A stretch of DNA of 64,000 nucleotides from Stenotrophomonas beteli. GTDB lineage: Bacteria; Pseudomonadota; Gammaproteobacteria; Xanthomonadales; Xanthomonadaceae. Location of the stretch: the NCBI RefSeq assembly GCF_001431665.1, contig NZ_LLXV01000057.1, positions 1-64,000 of the forward strand. The letters run 5' to 3'. Of the stretch, positions 55,645-64,000 are shown piece after piece (within the stretch, counting starts at the first letter, position 1; every line of letters starts with the position of its first letter). The notes below the pieces were generated by a model. That model saw nothing but the letters and a program-made list of their open reading frames with translations, had not been told where the DNA came from and did no database searches. The translations under genes and the position numbers were made by a program.

Positions 55645-58600
55645 ATGCCGCACCGCACGACCGTGTTCCGCTGCCTGCTGCTGGCAGTGGCCCTGGCTGC
55701 AGGCCCCGCGACGGCCGCCGCCGATGTCCCCACCCTGCTCTTCCATGTGGATGCCAATCACGGCCTGCAGGCCGTGACCGCTCACGGTGAGGCCGTAGCG
55801 AACTTTCGCGACAAGGTCGCGGTGGTCGACGATGGCGAGCATGGCAAGGCCATCCAATGGGAAGACGACGGCGTGCTTGCCTGGGATGCGCCGGGCAACA
55901 TTCTGGCCCAGCGCGGCACGCTGGCTTTCGACTGGCGTTCACGCTACGCGGTGGGTGAAGCGCCGTTCGTGATCTTCCGCGTCGGCTACGCCGACCACAG
56001 CAGCTGGGACATGGCCTGGCTGCGCATCGACTGGAACGGGCATGGCTTCGATGCCTTCGTCACCGATGCCAACCTGGCACGCACCCGCGTGTCGTTCCGC
56101 ATGGATGCACTGCCGCGCCCCGACCAGTGGTTGCACCTGGCCTTTGCCTGGGACGAGGACCAGGGCGTGCGCCTGTTCATCGATGGCCGCGAAGTGGCGC
56201 GCGCGCAGGCCACCGGCGATTACGATGCCGCGCTGGACCAGCTTGGCCTGGCCGGTCGGGTGATGGCGCCGTACCAGGTGCAGAGCCGCTACAACTTCCT
56301 GCGTGGCAGCGATTTCCAGCACATCCGGGTCTACGACCGCATGCTGGATGTGCCAGCGGTGGCAGCGCTGGCTCGCGGGCGCGAACCGGCCAGCGCCGTG
56401 GGGGTTGCCGATGGCACGCGCGCCTGGCGCCACCGCTTCGGCTGGGAAGGGGCTGCACCCCCGGCGGTGGCGGCGGGCGGCACCCGCATCCGCAAGATCG
56501 AACTCGCCGACACCCGTGACCTGAAGGCGTGGATGTGGAAGGCCACCGATGGCATCGCCGAAACCACCTGGCCGGGCGTCTACAACCGCTCGCGCCTGCC
56601 CGGCCGCAATGACTACTTCCAGCTTCCGGACTGGAACACCTATGTGGAAGGCGGCCAGCACCTGGACCTGACCCTGCCGGCCACCGAAACGGTGAACCGG
56701 GTGGAGATCCGTGGTGCGGCCTTCGGCACCCTCTCCCACGGGCCCGACGCCGGACATGCCACCGACGTGCTGGTCACGCGCCCGCGCGGCGTGGTGCGCA
56801 GCGTCGACGACATTGCCGCACAGCGCGGCGGCGTGCTGCGCTTCAGCAACGTCGAGCAGGAAACACCGATCCAGGAAATCTGGGCCTACCACGTGAGCGA
56901 GGGCGGCGAGCCGGAAGGCACGGTGAAGCAGACCTACATCATCGACAGCCACGCGCTGCCCGACTACACCAACCTGGACGCATTGCGCCGCTACATCGAT
57001 GGACGTTTCCCGGCCGCCGAACGCAGCACGGTGATGGCGCTGCCGAAGGGCGCCGGTTCCCGCCGCCGGGATGCCGGCACCCTGCCTGCGCATCCGCGGC
57101 CCATCGTGCACGTGCTGATCCCTTCCGGGGTGGGCGATGCACCCGCCAACCAGCCGCTGATCCGCAGCTGGGCCTACAGCTGGGAGAACATGCACGACGG
57201 CCTGGACGGCGTGGCCATCGACCTTCCCGCGCTCAACCTGCCGCCCACCCACGATGGGCTGATCCCGCTGAACATCCGCATCAAGGATCCGATCTGGCCG
57301 GCGCGCGACATGATCGACGTATCGGTGTCGGTGCCACCAGGGCAGAAACGCACGCTGTGGCTGGACCTGCGCGATCGCATCCTCACCCCGGACAGCCTGT
57401 GGCTGAGCATCGCCTCGGCCGCACCGGGCTTCGATGCCGATGCCCTCGACGGTGCGCAGGTCCGGCTGGTGTTCAAGCCGCGTGCCGACGCGCTGAGGGA
57501 GCACGTGGCCGACCGCTTCAACCAGGTCCGCGACAACTGGGGTTTCCTGGTGGAGGAGCACACCACGTCCAAGCGCCAGCGACTGTACGCGCGCGTGTAT
57601 GCGGACCTGAGCGACCTGCTGCGGGTGGACCCGGACCATGAACTCGGCCGCCTGTACTGGAACTACATCAGCTACAACAGCCAGGGCCGACCGCCCTACA
57701 CGGCACCCGCCGTGCCCAGGGGCGTGCCGGCGTGGGCGTTCAACCAAGTGCAGGACCTGGCGCAGGTGCGGCAGTTCGTTGACTGGTGGATCGATGAACG
57801 GCAGGTGGCCTACGGGGATTTCGGCGGTGGCATCTCCGACGATTCCGACCTGACCCAGCAGTGGCCGGGGCTGGCCCTGATGGGTGTGCAGCCGGATCGA
57901 TTGAACGCCTCGCTGACCGCGCTGTCCGATGCGGTGTACCGCAACGGCATGTTCAGCAACGGCTTGAGCACCATCGAGACCGACGAGCTGCATTCCTATG
58001 AGGAAGGCATCAACACCAACAGCGCCATGCTCTACCTCAACTGGGGCGATCCGCTGACGCTGGAACGCCTGATGGAAACGGTGAAGGCCTTCGACGAGCG
58101 CATCATCCTGCGCAACCCGCAGGGCCACCTGCTGTTTTCCAGCAACTGGTTCGGCGGCAACAAGGTCTACCGCGAACCGAACTGGCAGTGGCAGAAGCCG
58201 TATTCTTTCCCGGTGCTGCACCCGGCGTTCCTGCTGGGCCAGTACAACGCCGATCCCACCGGCCGCGCGCTGGTGATCGGCCTGGCCGATGGCTATCTGG
58301 CCCACGCAGGCAAGGACGACAAGGGACGCTTCACCCTGCCCAACGAGATCAACTGGGCCAGCGGTGCCACCCGCGGCGGCGAGTTGAACAACGGCTCCGG
58401 CAGTGGCGACACGATGCACACATTCTGGGCGGCGTGGCGCTGGAGCGGCGATGCGAAGTACCTGCAGGCACTGGACTACCGCGTGGCTCGTGGCGGCCCG
58501 GGCGCACTGGCCAACCTGGGCGAGAACGTCGTGGACGTACTGGGCCGGCAACAGGACTGGTATCCGCTGCTGCGCGCCGAGGCGGACGCGGGAAAAACCG

Positions 58601-59448
58601 GCTTCGCCAGCCTGATGGCCTGGCAGGCCAGCGGCGACAGGTCATACATCGCCGCCCTGCATGCCGACGGCCTGCAGGCGAAAGTGCAGCGCGCGTACAT
58701 GAACACCGAGGGCCACTGGTGGTCCGACCGCGTGGAAGCGCCCAGTGAATTCCTGCAGCGCGCACGCCTGGGTGGCGTTGCGCTGAAGCGCAACCAGAGT
58801 TGGCCCGGTCACGCCGTCAGCTGGCGCTTCGACCGCGAGGGAGCGGCCGAACAGGTCGCCCTGCTGGTGCATGCGCCGTCGCGTGAACGTTTCACCGTTA
58901 CCAGCTACAACCTGGGCACGCGCACCATCGGCGCCGACATGACCGGCTGGAACGTGGCCAGCGGGACCTGGCGGATACGCAGCGGCGTGGATGCCGATGG
59001 CGATGGCCACATCGACGGCACGCCCGCCGAACGCCGCGTGCAGCTGGAAACCAGCGCTTCGGTAGCGCTGCAGTTCCGTCCCGGGCGTACCGAGGTGTTC
59101 GAGTTCGAACGCGTGTCCGAGGGAACACCGGTGGAAACACGGCCGGACCTGGGCGTGGGTCGCGGCGACGTACGCATCGACGGCAGCCAGCTGCAGGTGA
59201 CCGTGCACAGCCTGGGCCATGTCGGCACCGGCGTGGGCGTAGCAATGCTGGAAGACGCGCGCGGTCGCGAGATCGCCCGCACGGACGTGCCGGCGCTGGG
59301 CGCACCCAGTGACCTGCAGCCGAAGACCGTGCAGGTCCGGTTGCCGTTGCCGGCCGGCGACCGCAGCGGCCTGCGCGTGCGCGTGGCGCTGGCCGACGGT
59401 GGCGAGGAAGTGACCCGGCTCAACAACGTGGTCGGCGTGCCACGATGA
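55645..59448 (+). CDS. Giant exported LamG protein, possible new carbohydrate-active enzyme
   Basis: The 1267-residue secreted protein has a signal peptide (MPHRTTVFRCLLLAVALAAG, ending TAAA). A LamG/concanavalin-like domain fills about 28-245 (LFHVDANHGLQAVTAHGEAV, RIDWNGHGFDAFVTD, HLAFAWDEDQGVRLFIDGRE). The long middle, about 500-1080, has acidic and aromatic patches typical of an (alpha/alpha) toroid enzyme (FGGGISDDSDLTQQWPGLAL, ETDELHSYEEGINTNSAM, NEINWASGATRGGELNNGSG, HTFWAAWRWSGDAKYLQALD). The end resembles a CARDB-like beta domain (LNNVVGVPR). It follows the receptor by 138 bases. A lyase or hydrolase for an acidic polysaccharide is inferred; I cannot name a family. Confidence 0.85.
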   Translation: MPHRTTVFRCLLLAVALAAGPATAAADVPTLLFHVDANHGLQAVTAHGEAVANFRDKVAVVDDGEHGKAIQWEDDGVLAWDAPGNILAQRGTLAFDWRSRYAVGEAPFVIFRVGYADHSSWDMAWLRIDWNGHGFDAFVTDANLARTRVSFRMDALPRPDQWLHLAFAWDEDQGVRLFIDGREVARAQATGDYDAALDQLGLAGRVMAPYQVQSRYNFLRGSDFQHIRVYDRMLDVPAVAALARGREPASAVGVADGTRAWRHRFGWEGAAPPAVAAGGTRIRKIELADTRDLKAWMWKATDGIAETTWPGVYNRSRLPGRNDYFQLPDWNTYVEGGQHLDLTLPATETVNRVEIRGAAFGTLSHGPDAGHATDVLVTRPRGVVRSVDDIAAQRGGVLRFSNVEQETPIQEIWAYHVSEGGEPEGTVKQTYIIDSHALPDYTNLDALRRYIDGRFPAAERSTVMALPKGAGSRRRDAGTLPAHPRPIVHVLIPSGVGDAPANQPLIRSWAYSWENMHDGLDGVAIDLPALNLPPTHDGLIPLNIRIKDPIWPARDMIDVSVSVPPGQKRTLWLDLRDRILTPDSLWLSIASAAPGFDADALDGAQVRLVFKPRADALREHVADRFNQVRDNWGFLVEEHTTSKRQRLYARVYADLSDLLRVDPDHELGRLYWNYISYNSQGRPPYTAPAVPRGVPAWAFNQVQDLAQVRQFVDWWIDERQVAYGDFGGGISDDSDLTQQWPGLALMGVQPDRLNASLTALSDAVYRNGMFSNGLSTIETDELHSYEEGINTNSAMLYLNWGDPLTLERLMETVKAFDERIILRNPQGHLLFSSNWFGGNKVYREPNWQWQKPYSFPVLHPAFLLGQYNADPTGRALVIGLADGYLAHAGKDDKGRFTLPNEINWASGATRGGELNNGSGSGDTMHTFWAAWRWSGDAKYLQALDYRVARGGPGALANLGENVVDVLGRQQDWYPLLRAEADAGKTGFASLMAWQASGDRSYIAALHADGLQAKVQRAYMNTEGHWWSDRVEAPSEFLQRARLGGVALKRNQSWPGHAVSWRFDREGAAEQVALLVHAPSRERFTVTSYNLGTRTIGADMTGWNVASGTWRIRSGVDADGDGHIDGTPAERRVQLETSASVALQFRPGRTEVFEFERVSEGTPVETRPDLGVGRGDVRIDGSQLQVTVHSLGHVGTGVGVAMLEDARGREIARTDVPALGAPSDLQPKTVQVRLPLPAGDRSGLRVRVALADGGEEVTRLNNVVGVPR

Positions 59449-59482
59449 TGCCTGCATTACGCCCGGCTTGATCCGGCGCGGG

Positions 59483-60070
59483 TCAGGACGCCTCGGTCTC
59501 CAGCCGCTTCATCCGGCGCTGGTACCAGCCATCATCCAACGGCTCGAACACCGCGCTGCGTTCCATCACGCCCTCGTAGACGTGCAGCGACACGGCCACG
59601 TCCGCGTCGCTGGCGTTGCACAGCGTGTGGTACTCGTGCGGCGGAATCAGGCTGCCGGCACTACCGCGGTGGCCGTACAGCGTAGGCTGGGCGGCAAAGC
59701 GATGACGTTCGCCATCCTGTTCAATCAGCGCATAGGGAGTGACGATCAGTTCGCCCTGCCAGACACCTTCCACGCACCACATGGCATCGTGGTCATGCAG
59801 GGGCGTGCCCTGGCCTGGGCCCCAGCACATGGCGATGACGCTGTAGCCCAGGGTCGGGCTGCGGTGCAGTTCACGGCGTGCGTAATGCCCTTCGACCGGG
59901 CGCCGCACGCAGGGGGGCAGCTGGATGGACGGATCGACGATGGCCTCGCGCAGCACCCGCTGCAGCGCACCGGTGATGGCCTCCGGCGTACCCAGCATCA
60001 CCGCGGCATCGATCGCAGCGAACAGCCGCTCCCGGCCGGTGAATGACGGTGGCAAGGACATCGTTCCCAT
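59483..60070 (-). CDS. Cysteine-dioxygenase-like cupin protein
   Basis: The 195-residue protein of the cysteine dioxygenase/thiol dioxygenase cupin fold has the metal-site motif GQGTPLHDHDAMWCVEGVWQ and a second His in PPHEYHTLCNASD. Classic substrates are cysteine or 3-mercaptopropionate, but members in sugar loci have unknown roles. It starts at ATG 60070 or 60061 (MSLPPSFTG). It is leftward and convergent with the LamG gene; a palindromic site is 36 bases upstream (60106-60121). Confidence 0.82.
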   Translation of the reverse strand: MGTMSLPPSFTGRERLFAAIDAAVMLGTPEAITGALQRVLREAIVDPSIQLPPCVRRPVEGHYARRELHRSPTLGYSVIAMCWGPGQGTPLHDHDAMWCVEGVWQGELIVTPYALIEQDGERHRFAAQPTLYGHRGSAGSLIPPHEYHTLCNASDADVAVSLHVYEGVMERSAVFEPLDDGWYQRRMKRLETEAS

Positions 60071-60105
60071 GTCCCGACTCTAGCCGAGAGGGGTTAACAG
60101 AATGT

Positions 60106-60121
60106 TTGCACCGCGGTGTCA
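60106..60121. promoter_or_regulatory. Operator-like palindrome before the cupin gene
   Basis: TTGCACCGCGGTGTCA; the core CACCGCGGTG is a perfect palindrome. Its right half reads TGACACCGC on the complement, the same half-site as at 52550 and 52697. Confidence 0.6.
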
Positions 60122-61744
60122 TCACTGCGTACCGCGCTGCACGAACGGTACTTTCGCGTACAGCGCACGTTCGCCGGCACGAGGATCGTCCACCACGCCG
60201 CTCTGGCGATCGAACAGCATGGTCTGCCGCCGGGGCAGCGCGTAGGATGGCCATTGCGGCATTCCGCGATGATTGGGGTCGCCGTTGCGCGCGAAGGCGA
60301 TCAGTGCGTCGCTCATTGTCGCCGCCAGCGTATGCGCATCCGCGCCGCCACCGGTGCGTGCGCCGGGCAGGCCGGCGTTGTCGAACACCAGTGGGATGTC
60401 CAGCGTGTGGAAGGCGCGCAGCCGGCCTTGCTCCACCGGTGAGCCCCAGTCCAGCTGGTAGGCCCAGGTGGGCGCGGCCCCACTGGGCTGGCGCGCACGC
60501 GCTTCCAGTTCTTCCACTGCGCCGCGCCAGGAACGGCCTGCGGTAGTGGCCGCGAAGAACACCTCCGAAGGCGTGTAATGCGGGTACAGGCGCCGATACT
60601 CGGCGATCACCGCCTGCGGCAGCAGATCCACGAACTGCTGGCGTTGCAGCTGTGCCGGCAGCGTCTCCCAGGTCAAGGTGAAGTTGGCCGGATCGTTGCC
60701 GAGGAAGGCGCGGGTCTCGTCGCGCGTATTGCCGATCACCATCGGAATGCTGGCCGACTGCCGCGGTGCCTGCGGCCAGAACGGATGCACCGGAAGGGAG
60801 ACTTCGTCCAGTACCGGCCCGAAGTACAGCGATGTGCTTTCCACCCGCGATGGATCGCGGGCACGGGTGGCTGCAAGCAGATCGGCGGCCGGGAGCCGCA
60901 GCAGGGCAGACAGGTCCTTTGCACCCACTGCCTCCATTGCAATGGCGGCGCGCTGTGCGGCGGCACGCGGGCCGGCCGCGGTGACCTGCTGCCCGCTCAT
61001 CGTCCACGCGCGCTGGAACAGGCCGCGTGCCGCCGGCATCGCCATCAGCGTGGCGATCTTGGCGCCGCCCCCGGACTGGCCGAACACGGTGATGTTTCCA
61101 GCGTCACCGCCGAAGATCGCCGCGTGTTCGCGTACCCACTGCAGCGCCTGTACCAGGTCGAGCTGGCCGACATTCCCCGACGCGGCGTAGCGTGCGTCGC
61201 CAAGTGCGCCCAGGTACAGGTAACCGAAGGTGTTCAGCCGATGATTGACGGTCACCACCACCACATCGCCGCGGCGGCACAGCGCACTGCCGTCGTACAG
61301 CGGATCGCTGCCGGAGCCGTTGTTGAACCCACCCCCGTGTATGTAGACCAGCACCGGGCGGCGGCCGCCATCCCCCAGTGCGGGGGTCCAGACGTTGAGG
61401 AACAGGCAGTCTTCGCTGCCGGGGCCTTCCGCGCCGCCCTGCGGTGCGGCCGCGCCATAGTCCAATGCATCGGCGATCCCGTTCCATGCCGCTTCCCGGC
61501 GTGGTGGCTGGAAGCGATGGGTGCCGGTATCGGCGCCGTAGCGCACGCCGCGGAATACCAGCACGCCTTGTTCATGCTGGCCGCGCAGGCGCCCCCCGCG
61601 CACGCGGACGATCGGCAAGCGTTCGTCGCGTGCACCGGGCAACGCCGCTGCCGGCAGTGCCACCAGCGTGGCCGTGGCCAACGCCCAGCGCGCGCTGTCG
61701 CGCAGGAAACGGCGGCGCTGCAGATCGTCGGGTGCTCCCGTCAT
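60122..61744 (-). CDS. Type B carboxylesterase, Tat-exported
   Basis: This 540-residue serine esterase of the carboxylesterase B/para-nitrobenzyl esterase family starts at ATG 61744 and carries a Tat signal (DLQRRRFLRDSARWALATAT). Motifs are GTRF/HRFQPPRREAAW, EDCLFLNVWTP, the oxyanion region IHGGGFNNGSG, and the nucleophile Ser in FGQSGGGAKIATLMAM. The catalytic His is likely in the AFHTLDIPLVF region. It may remove acetyl or other ester groups from the imported sugar polymer. It overlaps the next upstream gene by four bases (ATGA). Confidence 0.9.
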   Translation of the reverse strand: MTGAPDDLQRRRFLRDSARWALATATLVALPAAALPGARDERLPIVRVRGGRLRGQHEQGVLVFRGVRYGADTGTHRFQPPRREAAWNGIADALDYGAAAPQGGAEGPGSEDCLFLNVWTPALGDGGRRPVLVYIHGGGFNNGSGSDPLYDGSALCRRGDVVVVTVNHRLNTFGYLYLGALGDARYAASGNVGQLDLVQALQWVREHAAIFGGDAGNITVFGQSGGGAKIATLMAMPAARGLFQRAWTMSGQQVTAAGPRAAAQRAAIAMEAVGAKDLSALLRLPAADLLAATRARDPSRVESTSLYFGPVLDEVSLPVHPFWPQAPRQSASIPMVIGNTRDETRAFLGNDPANFTLTWETLPAQLQRQQFVDLLPQAVIAEYRRLYPHYTPSEVFFAATTAGRSWRGAVEELEARARQPSGAAPTWAYQLDWGSPVEQGRLRAFHTLDIPLVFDNAGLPGARTGGGADAHTLAATMSDALIAFARNGDPNHRGMPQWPSYALPRRQTMLFDRQSGVVDDPRAGERALYAKVPFVQRGTQ

Positions 61745-62733
61745 CGGCTGCCCTCCGCACCCTTTCCTGCTGTCAGCCATGCCTGTGCCAGCGCTGGCCA
61801 CTGCGCCAGGGTGGAGCCGGGCTGCAGGTGCATGCCGAAGCCGTGGCCACCATGGGCGAACACATGCAGTTCGTGCTCGACACCCGCCCTGGCCAGCGCC
61901 TGCGCCATCGCCTCGCTGTTGTGCACGCTGACCACGCGATCGTCGTTGGCATGGATCAGCATGGTCGGTGGCATGTCCGCGCGCACGTGCTCCTGCACCG
62001 AGTACTGGGCCGCCAATGCGGGGTCAGGGTGCTCGCCCAGCAATCGCCCGCGCGAACCGCTGTGCGCATGCGCGCCCATGTCGATGACCGGGTAGACCAG
62101 CACCGCCCGTGCCGGGCGCGCGCTCAGTTGATCGATCGCATCGCGTGCGGGATAGACCGGCGCATCGAAGCCAGTGGCCAGCCGCGCAGCCACGTGGCCG
62201 CCGGCGGAAAAGCCCATGACCGCCACATTGTCAGCCTCCAGGCCGCGGCGTGCGGCCTGGTCGCGCACGACCCGCAGCGCACGCTGGGCATCGGCCAGCG
62301 CCGCCTGGCGGTCCCTGCCCGGCTGCGGCAGGCGATAGCGAAGCACGAACAGGGTGAAGCCTGCCCGCTGCACCCAGTCCGGTACCAGCGCGCTGTCCTC
62401 CTTGTCGATCACTACCCGCTGGTAGCCGCCGCCCGGGATGACCAGCACCGCCTGCCCGTTCGGACGTGGCGGCGCGTGCACGATCATGTACGGCGCATCG
62501 ATCCCGTCCACGAACCGGTCCGGATGGGCCGGTTCGGGGCTGCGCTCAACCACCCGCGCCTTCCGTGCCGGAGCGCTCAGGCCAGGAACCTGGCCGTCCG
62601 GCCACAGCGGCAGGCGTTCGCCCGCCACCTCCCCGGCAAGTCGCTGGCCGTCGCGCAGCGGGACGTCGGTGGCACGTGCCGGGGCTACCGTCAGCAGAAC
62701 GGACAGGCACAGCACAAGAGGGGGCAGACGCAT
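61741..62733 (-). CDS. Exported alpha/beta hydrolase (acetyl-esterase-like)
   Basis: The 330-residue secreted esterase has a signal peptide (MRLPPLVLCLSVLLTVAPAR, ending ARA) from ATG 62733. Motifs are VLVIPGGGYQRVVIDKE (oxyanion), nucleophile Ser in AVMGFSAGGHVAARLA, Asp in LIHANDDRVVSV and His in FAHGGHGFGMHLQ. This resembles xylan/pectin acetyl esterase-like alpha/beta hydrolases. The four-base overlap with the following esterase implies coupled translation. It is divergent from the hydratase gene across an operator-like site. Confidence 0.9.
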   Translation of the reverse strand: MRLPPLVLCLSVLLTVAPARATDVPLRDGQRLAGEVAGERLPLWPDGQVPGLSAPARKARVVERSPEPAHPDRFVDGIDAPYMIVHAPPRPNGQAVLVIPGGGYQRVVIDKEDSALVPDWVQRAGFTLFVLRYRLPQPGRDRQAALADAQRALRVVRDQAARRGLEADNVAVMGFSAGGHVAARLATGFDAPVYPARDAIDQLSARPARAVLVYPVIDMGAHAHSGSRGRLLGEHPDPALAAQYSVQEHVRADMPPTMLIHANDDRVVSVHNSEAMAQALARAGVEHELHVFAHGGHGFGMHLQPGSTLAQWPALAQAWLTAGKGAEGSR

Positions 62734-62813
62734 GGCGGACCGGGCTCCAGCGAAGGGTGGGCAGCGTGCCGCAGGCGCCCCGGAAGCGGGTGTGATGCGC
62801 TGCGGCTTGCGTG

Positions 62814-62830
62814 ATGACACCGGTTTACCA
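62814..62830. promoter_or_regulatory. Operator-like motif between esterase and hydratase genes
   Basis: ATGACACCGGTTTACCA, with a near-palindromic centre ACACCGGTTT, shares the GACACCG half with the sites at 52550, 52697 and 60106. Confidence 0.58.
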
Positions 62831-62889
62831 TATACACCTCCTGCAGACGCTGTCGATGGGCAGTGCAACAACGCAGAGGGAGACCGTTC

Positions 62890-63717
62890 TTGAGCAACGA
62901 ACACGGCACACAGGGGCAGAGGCCGGCGCCGGACGGTGCAGCCGCCATCGCCCGCGCCTTCACCGATGCACGCCGCGCAGGCAAGGCCCTGCCCGCGTTC
63001 CCCGGAGAGATCCCCGGCGATCTGGTGGCTGCCTACCACGTGCAGGACCAGGCCATCGGTCTGTGGAGCGATACGGTGGTCGGCTGGAAGGTGGGTTACA
63101 TCGCTGCCGAGCGCCGCGACGGCTCCGGCGATGAGCGCCTGCTGGGGCCGATCTTCAAACGTCAGCTCTGGAATGATACCGGTGGAACAAGCGACATCCC
63201 GGTCTTCGTCGGGGGCTTCGGCGCAGTCGAAGCAGAGTACGTGCTGGAGCTGTTGGAGGACGCGCCGGCCGGACAGCTGCACTGGTCCCCGGAACAGGCC
63301 GAAGCGCTGCCTGCGCGCCTCTATATCGGCGTGGAAGTGGCCAGCAGTCCGCTCGCCACCATCAACGAACTCGGTCCGCGCGTGGTGGTGTCCGACTTTG
63401 GCAACAACAACGGCTTGGTGCTGGGCCCGGAGATCGTCGACTGGACCGGACGCGACGAAAACTCGCTGCGTGCCGAGACACTGATCGAAGGTGAGGTGGT
63501 CGGCACCGGTGGCGCCACCCGCCTGCCCGGTGGCCTGCGGGCGGCCTATGCCTTCGCGCTGTCCCGTTCGGCCCTGCGTGGCCGGCCGCTGCGCAAGGGC
63601 GACCTGATCGCCACCGGCAATGCCACCGGCATCCACGATATCGAGGCAGGACAAACGGCGCTGGTGCGCTTTGCCGGCTTCGGTGACATTGCCTGCCGGG
63701 CCGTGCCCGCGGGATGA
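62890..63717 (+). CDS. 2-keto-4-pentenoate hydratase/FAH-fold enzyme
   Basis: The protein of about 275 residues belongs to the fumarylacetoacetase-fold hydratase group. Seen are AAYHVQDQAIGLW, VGWKVGYIAAE, GAVEAEYVLELLED, IGVEVASSPLATINELGPR, VSDFGNNNGLVLGPEI and KGDLIATGNATG. In sugar-acid loci such enzymes act as dehydratases or hydratases of 2-keto-3-deoxy acids; the precise substrate is unknown. I prefer the TTG at 62890 (SNEHGTQGQRPAP) because AGAGGGAG lies just upstream. GTG 62863 is possible. It is divergent from the esterase pair. Confidence 0.85.
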   Translation: MSNEHGTQGQRPAPDGAAAIARAFTDARRAGKALPAFPGEIPGDLVAAYHVQDQAIGLWSDTVVGWKVGYIAAERRDGSGDERLLGPIFKRQLWNDTGGTSDIPVFVGGFGAVEAEYVLELLEDAPAGQLHWSPEQAEALPARLYIGVEVASSPLATINELGPRVVVSDFGNNNGLVLGPEIVDWTGRDENSLRAETLIEGEVVGTGGATRLPGGLRAAYAFALSRSALRGRPLRKGDLIATGNATGIHDIEAGQTALVRFAGFGDIACRAVPAG

Positions 63718-63757
63718 CCGCGGGGCTGCCCTGGTGAACACGCGCGGGAGGGCGCAG

Positions 63758-64000
63758 ATGATCACACGACGTAACTTCCTGGCCGGTGGCGCTGCTGCCC
63801 TGGTTACCCCGATGCTCGCCGCCTGTGGCCGCGGGCCGGGCAGCGATATGGCCGGTGGCGCGCTGTTGACCGCCACCGACGTGCATGTGGCCGACTACCC
63901 TACCGTCACCGCGGTGAAGTGGATCGGCGAAACGCTGCAGCGCGAAACCAACGGCCGCCTGCGCCTGCGCCAGTACCACTCCGGCCAGCTGGGCCGCGAA
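63758..64000 (+). CDS. TRAP-type solute-binding protein (DctP), 3' end outside window
   Basis: The first 81 codons of an exported substrate-binding protein: MITRRNFLAGGAAALVTPML is a Tat-type signal with a lipobox-like LAACG. It continues as a DctP-family beginning (TATDVHVADYPTVTAVKWIG, then LQRETNGRLRLRQYHSGQLG). TRAP systems use an ion gradient to take up organic acids, including uronates, which fits the locus. The gene continues past the window and membrane subunits probably follow. Confidence 0.85.
   Translation, partial: MITRRNFLAGGAAALVTPMLAACGRGPGSDMAGGALLTATDVHVADYPTVTAVKWIGETLQRETNGRLRLRQYHSGQLGRE

Noticed and set aside
55939-58551. 870-codon open frame on the minus strand
   Set aside because: It is a G/C-rich shadow of the LamG gene with low-complexity, His/Arg/Gln-rich composition and no domain.
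62734-63876. N-terminal extension of the leftward alpha/beta hydrolase to 63876
   Set aside because: It crosses the divergent hydratase gene and lacks family similarity; the signal peptide begins at 62733.

Overview
The window looks like a chromosome segment of a Xanthomonadaceae bacterium, most likely the Stenotrophomonas maltophilia complex. The GC-rich core, the tonB-exbB-exbD-exbD2 cluster, and several GTAG-type palindromes near 44.6, 45.6, 49.1 and 49.6 kb (the form of SMAG repeats) all point there. No rRNA, tRNA or CRISPR array was seen.

Layout. (1) 1-5209 is core chromosome: the TonB energy-transduction cluster, a cardiolipin synthase, a small membrane protein, pdxJ, and the first 78 codons of a PA0069-type radical SAM gene. 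(2) About 5210-35009 is an integrated island of roughly 29.8 kb, visibly more A/T-rich at its left. It cuts the radical SAM gene inside the codons of the CxxxCxxC iron-sulfur motif; the other 284 codons resume at 35011. The island carries its own intact, diverged copy of that gene (6156-7247), and both versions give a 363-residue protein. The likely mobility genes are three consecutive large tyrosine recombinases (9549-14892) with a small coiled-coil protein facing them. This layout matches what I recall as GInt islands (ginABCD) and is loosely like Tn554 tnpABC. (3) Island cargo includes an XRE regulator with a candidate operator, two unknown proteins, a HAD-like protein, a PhzF protein, and a Bordetella-like block: a BvgA-type response regulator, a BvgS-type hybrid kinase, a DUF389 membrane protein, a GGDEF-EAL protein (compare BvgR) and a pertactin-like autotransporter. 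The right part is IS debris, an intact IS1182-type element, a remnant of a second recombination module and a dual-specificity phosphatase. (4) 35010-50730 returns to core: four small envelope genes that look like a duplicated pair, a 2OG-Fe(II) oxygenase, fbp, tyrB, a TonB receptor, Ku-LigD end joining and an alcohol dehydrogenase. (5) 50827-64000 looks like a uronate or acidic-polysaccharide utilisation locus: eda and kdgK divergent from a carbohydrate-type TonB receptor, a giant exported LamG protein that may be an undescribed carbohydrate-active enzyme, a cysteine-dioxygenase-like cupin, two esterases, an FAH-fold hydratase and the start of a TRAP binding protein. A shared GACACCG operator-like element lies in three of its intergenic regions.

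How it works together. The TonB/ExbBD proteins at the start could energise both TonB receptors seen later. KdgK and Eda form the lower 2-keto-3-deoxygluconate pathway, which fits products of uronate polysaccharide breakdown. In the island, the Bvg-like pair probably controls the adjoining c-di-GMP protein and autotransporter; an exact 17-base repeat before two genes of that block, with a partial copy before the autotransporter, is a candidate binding site. All family names come from reading motifs, not from database searches.
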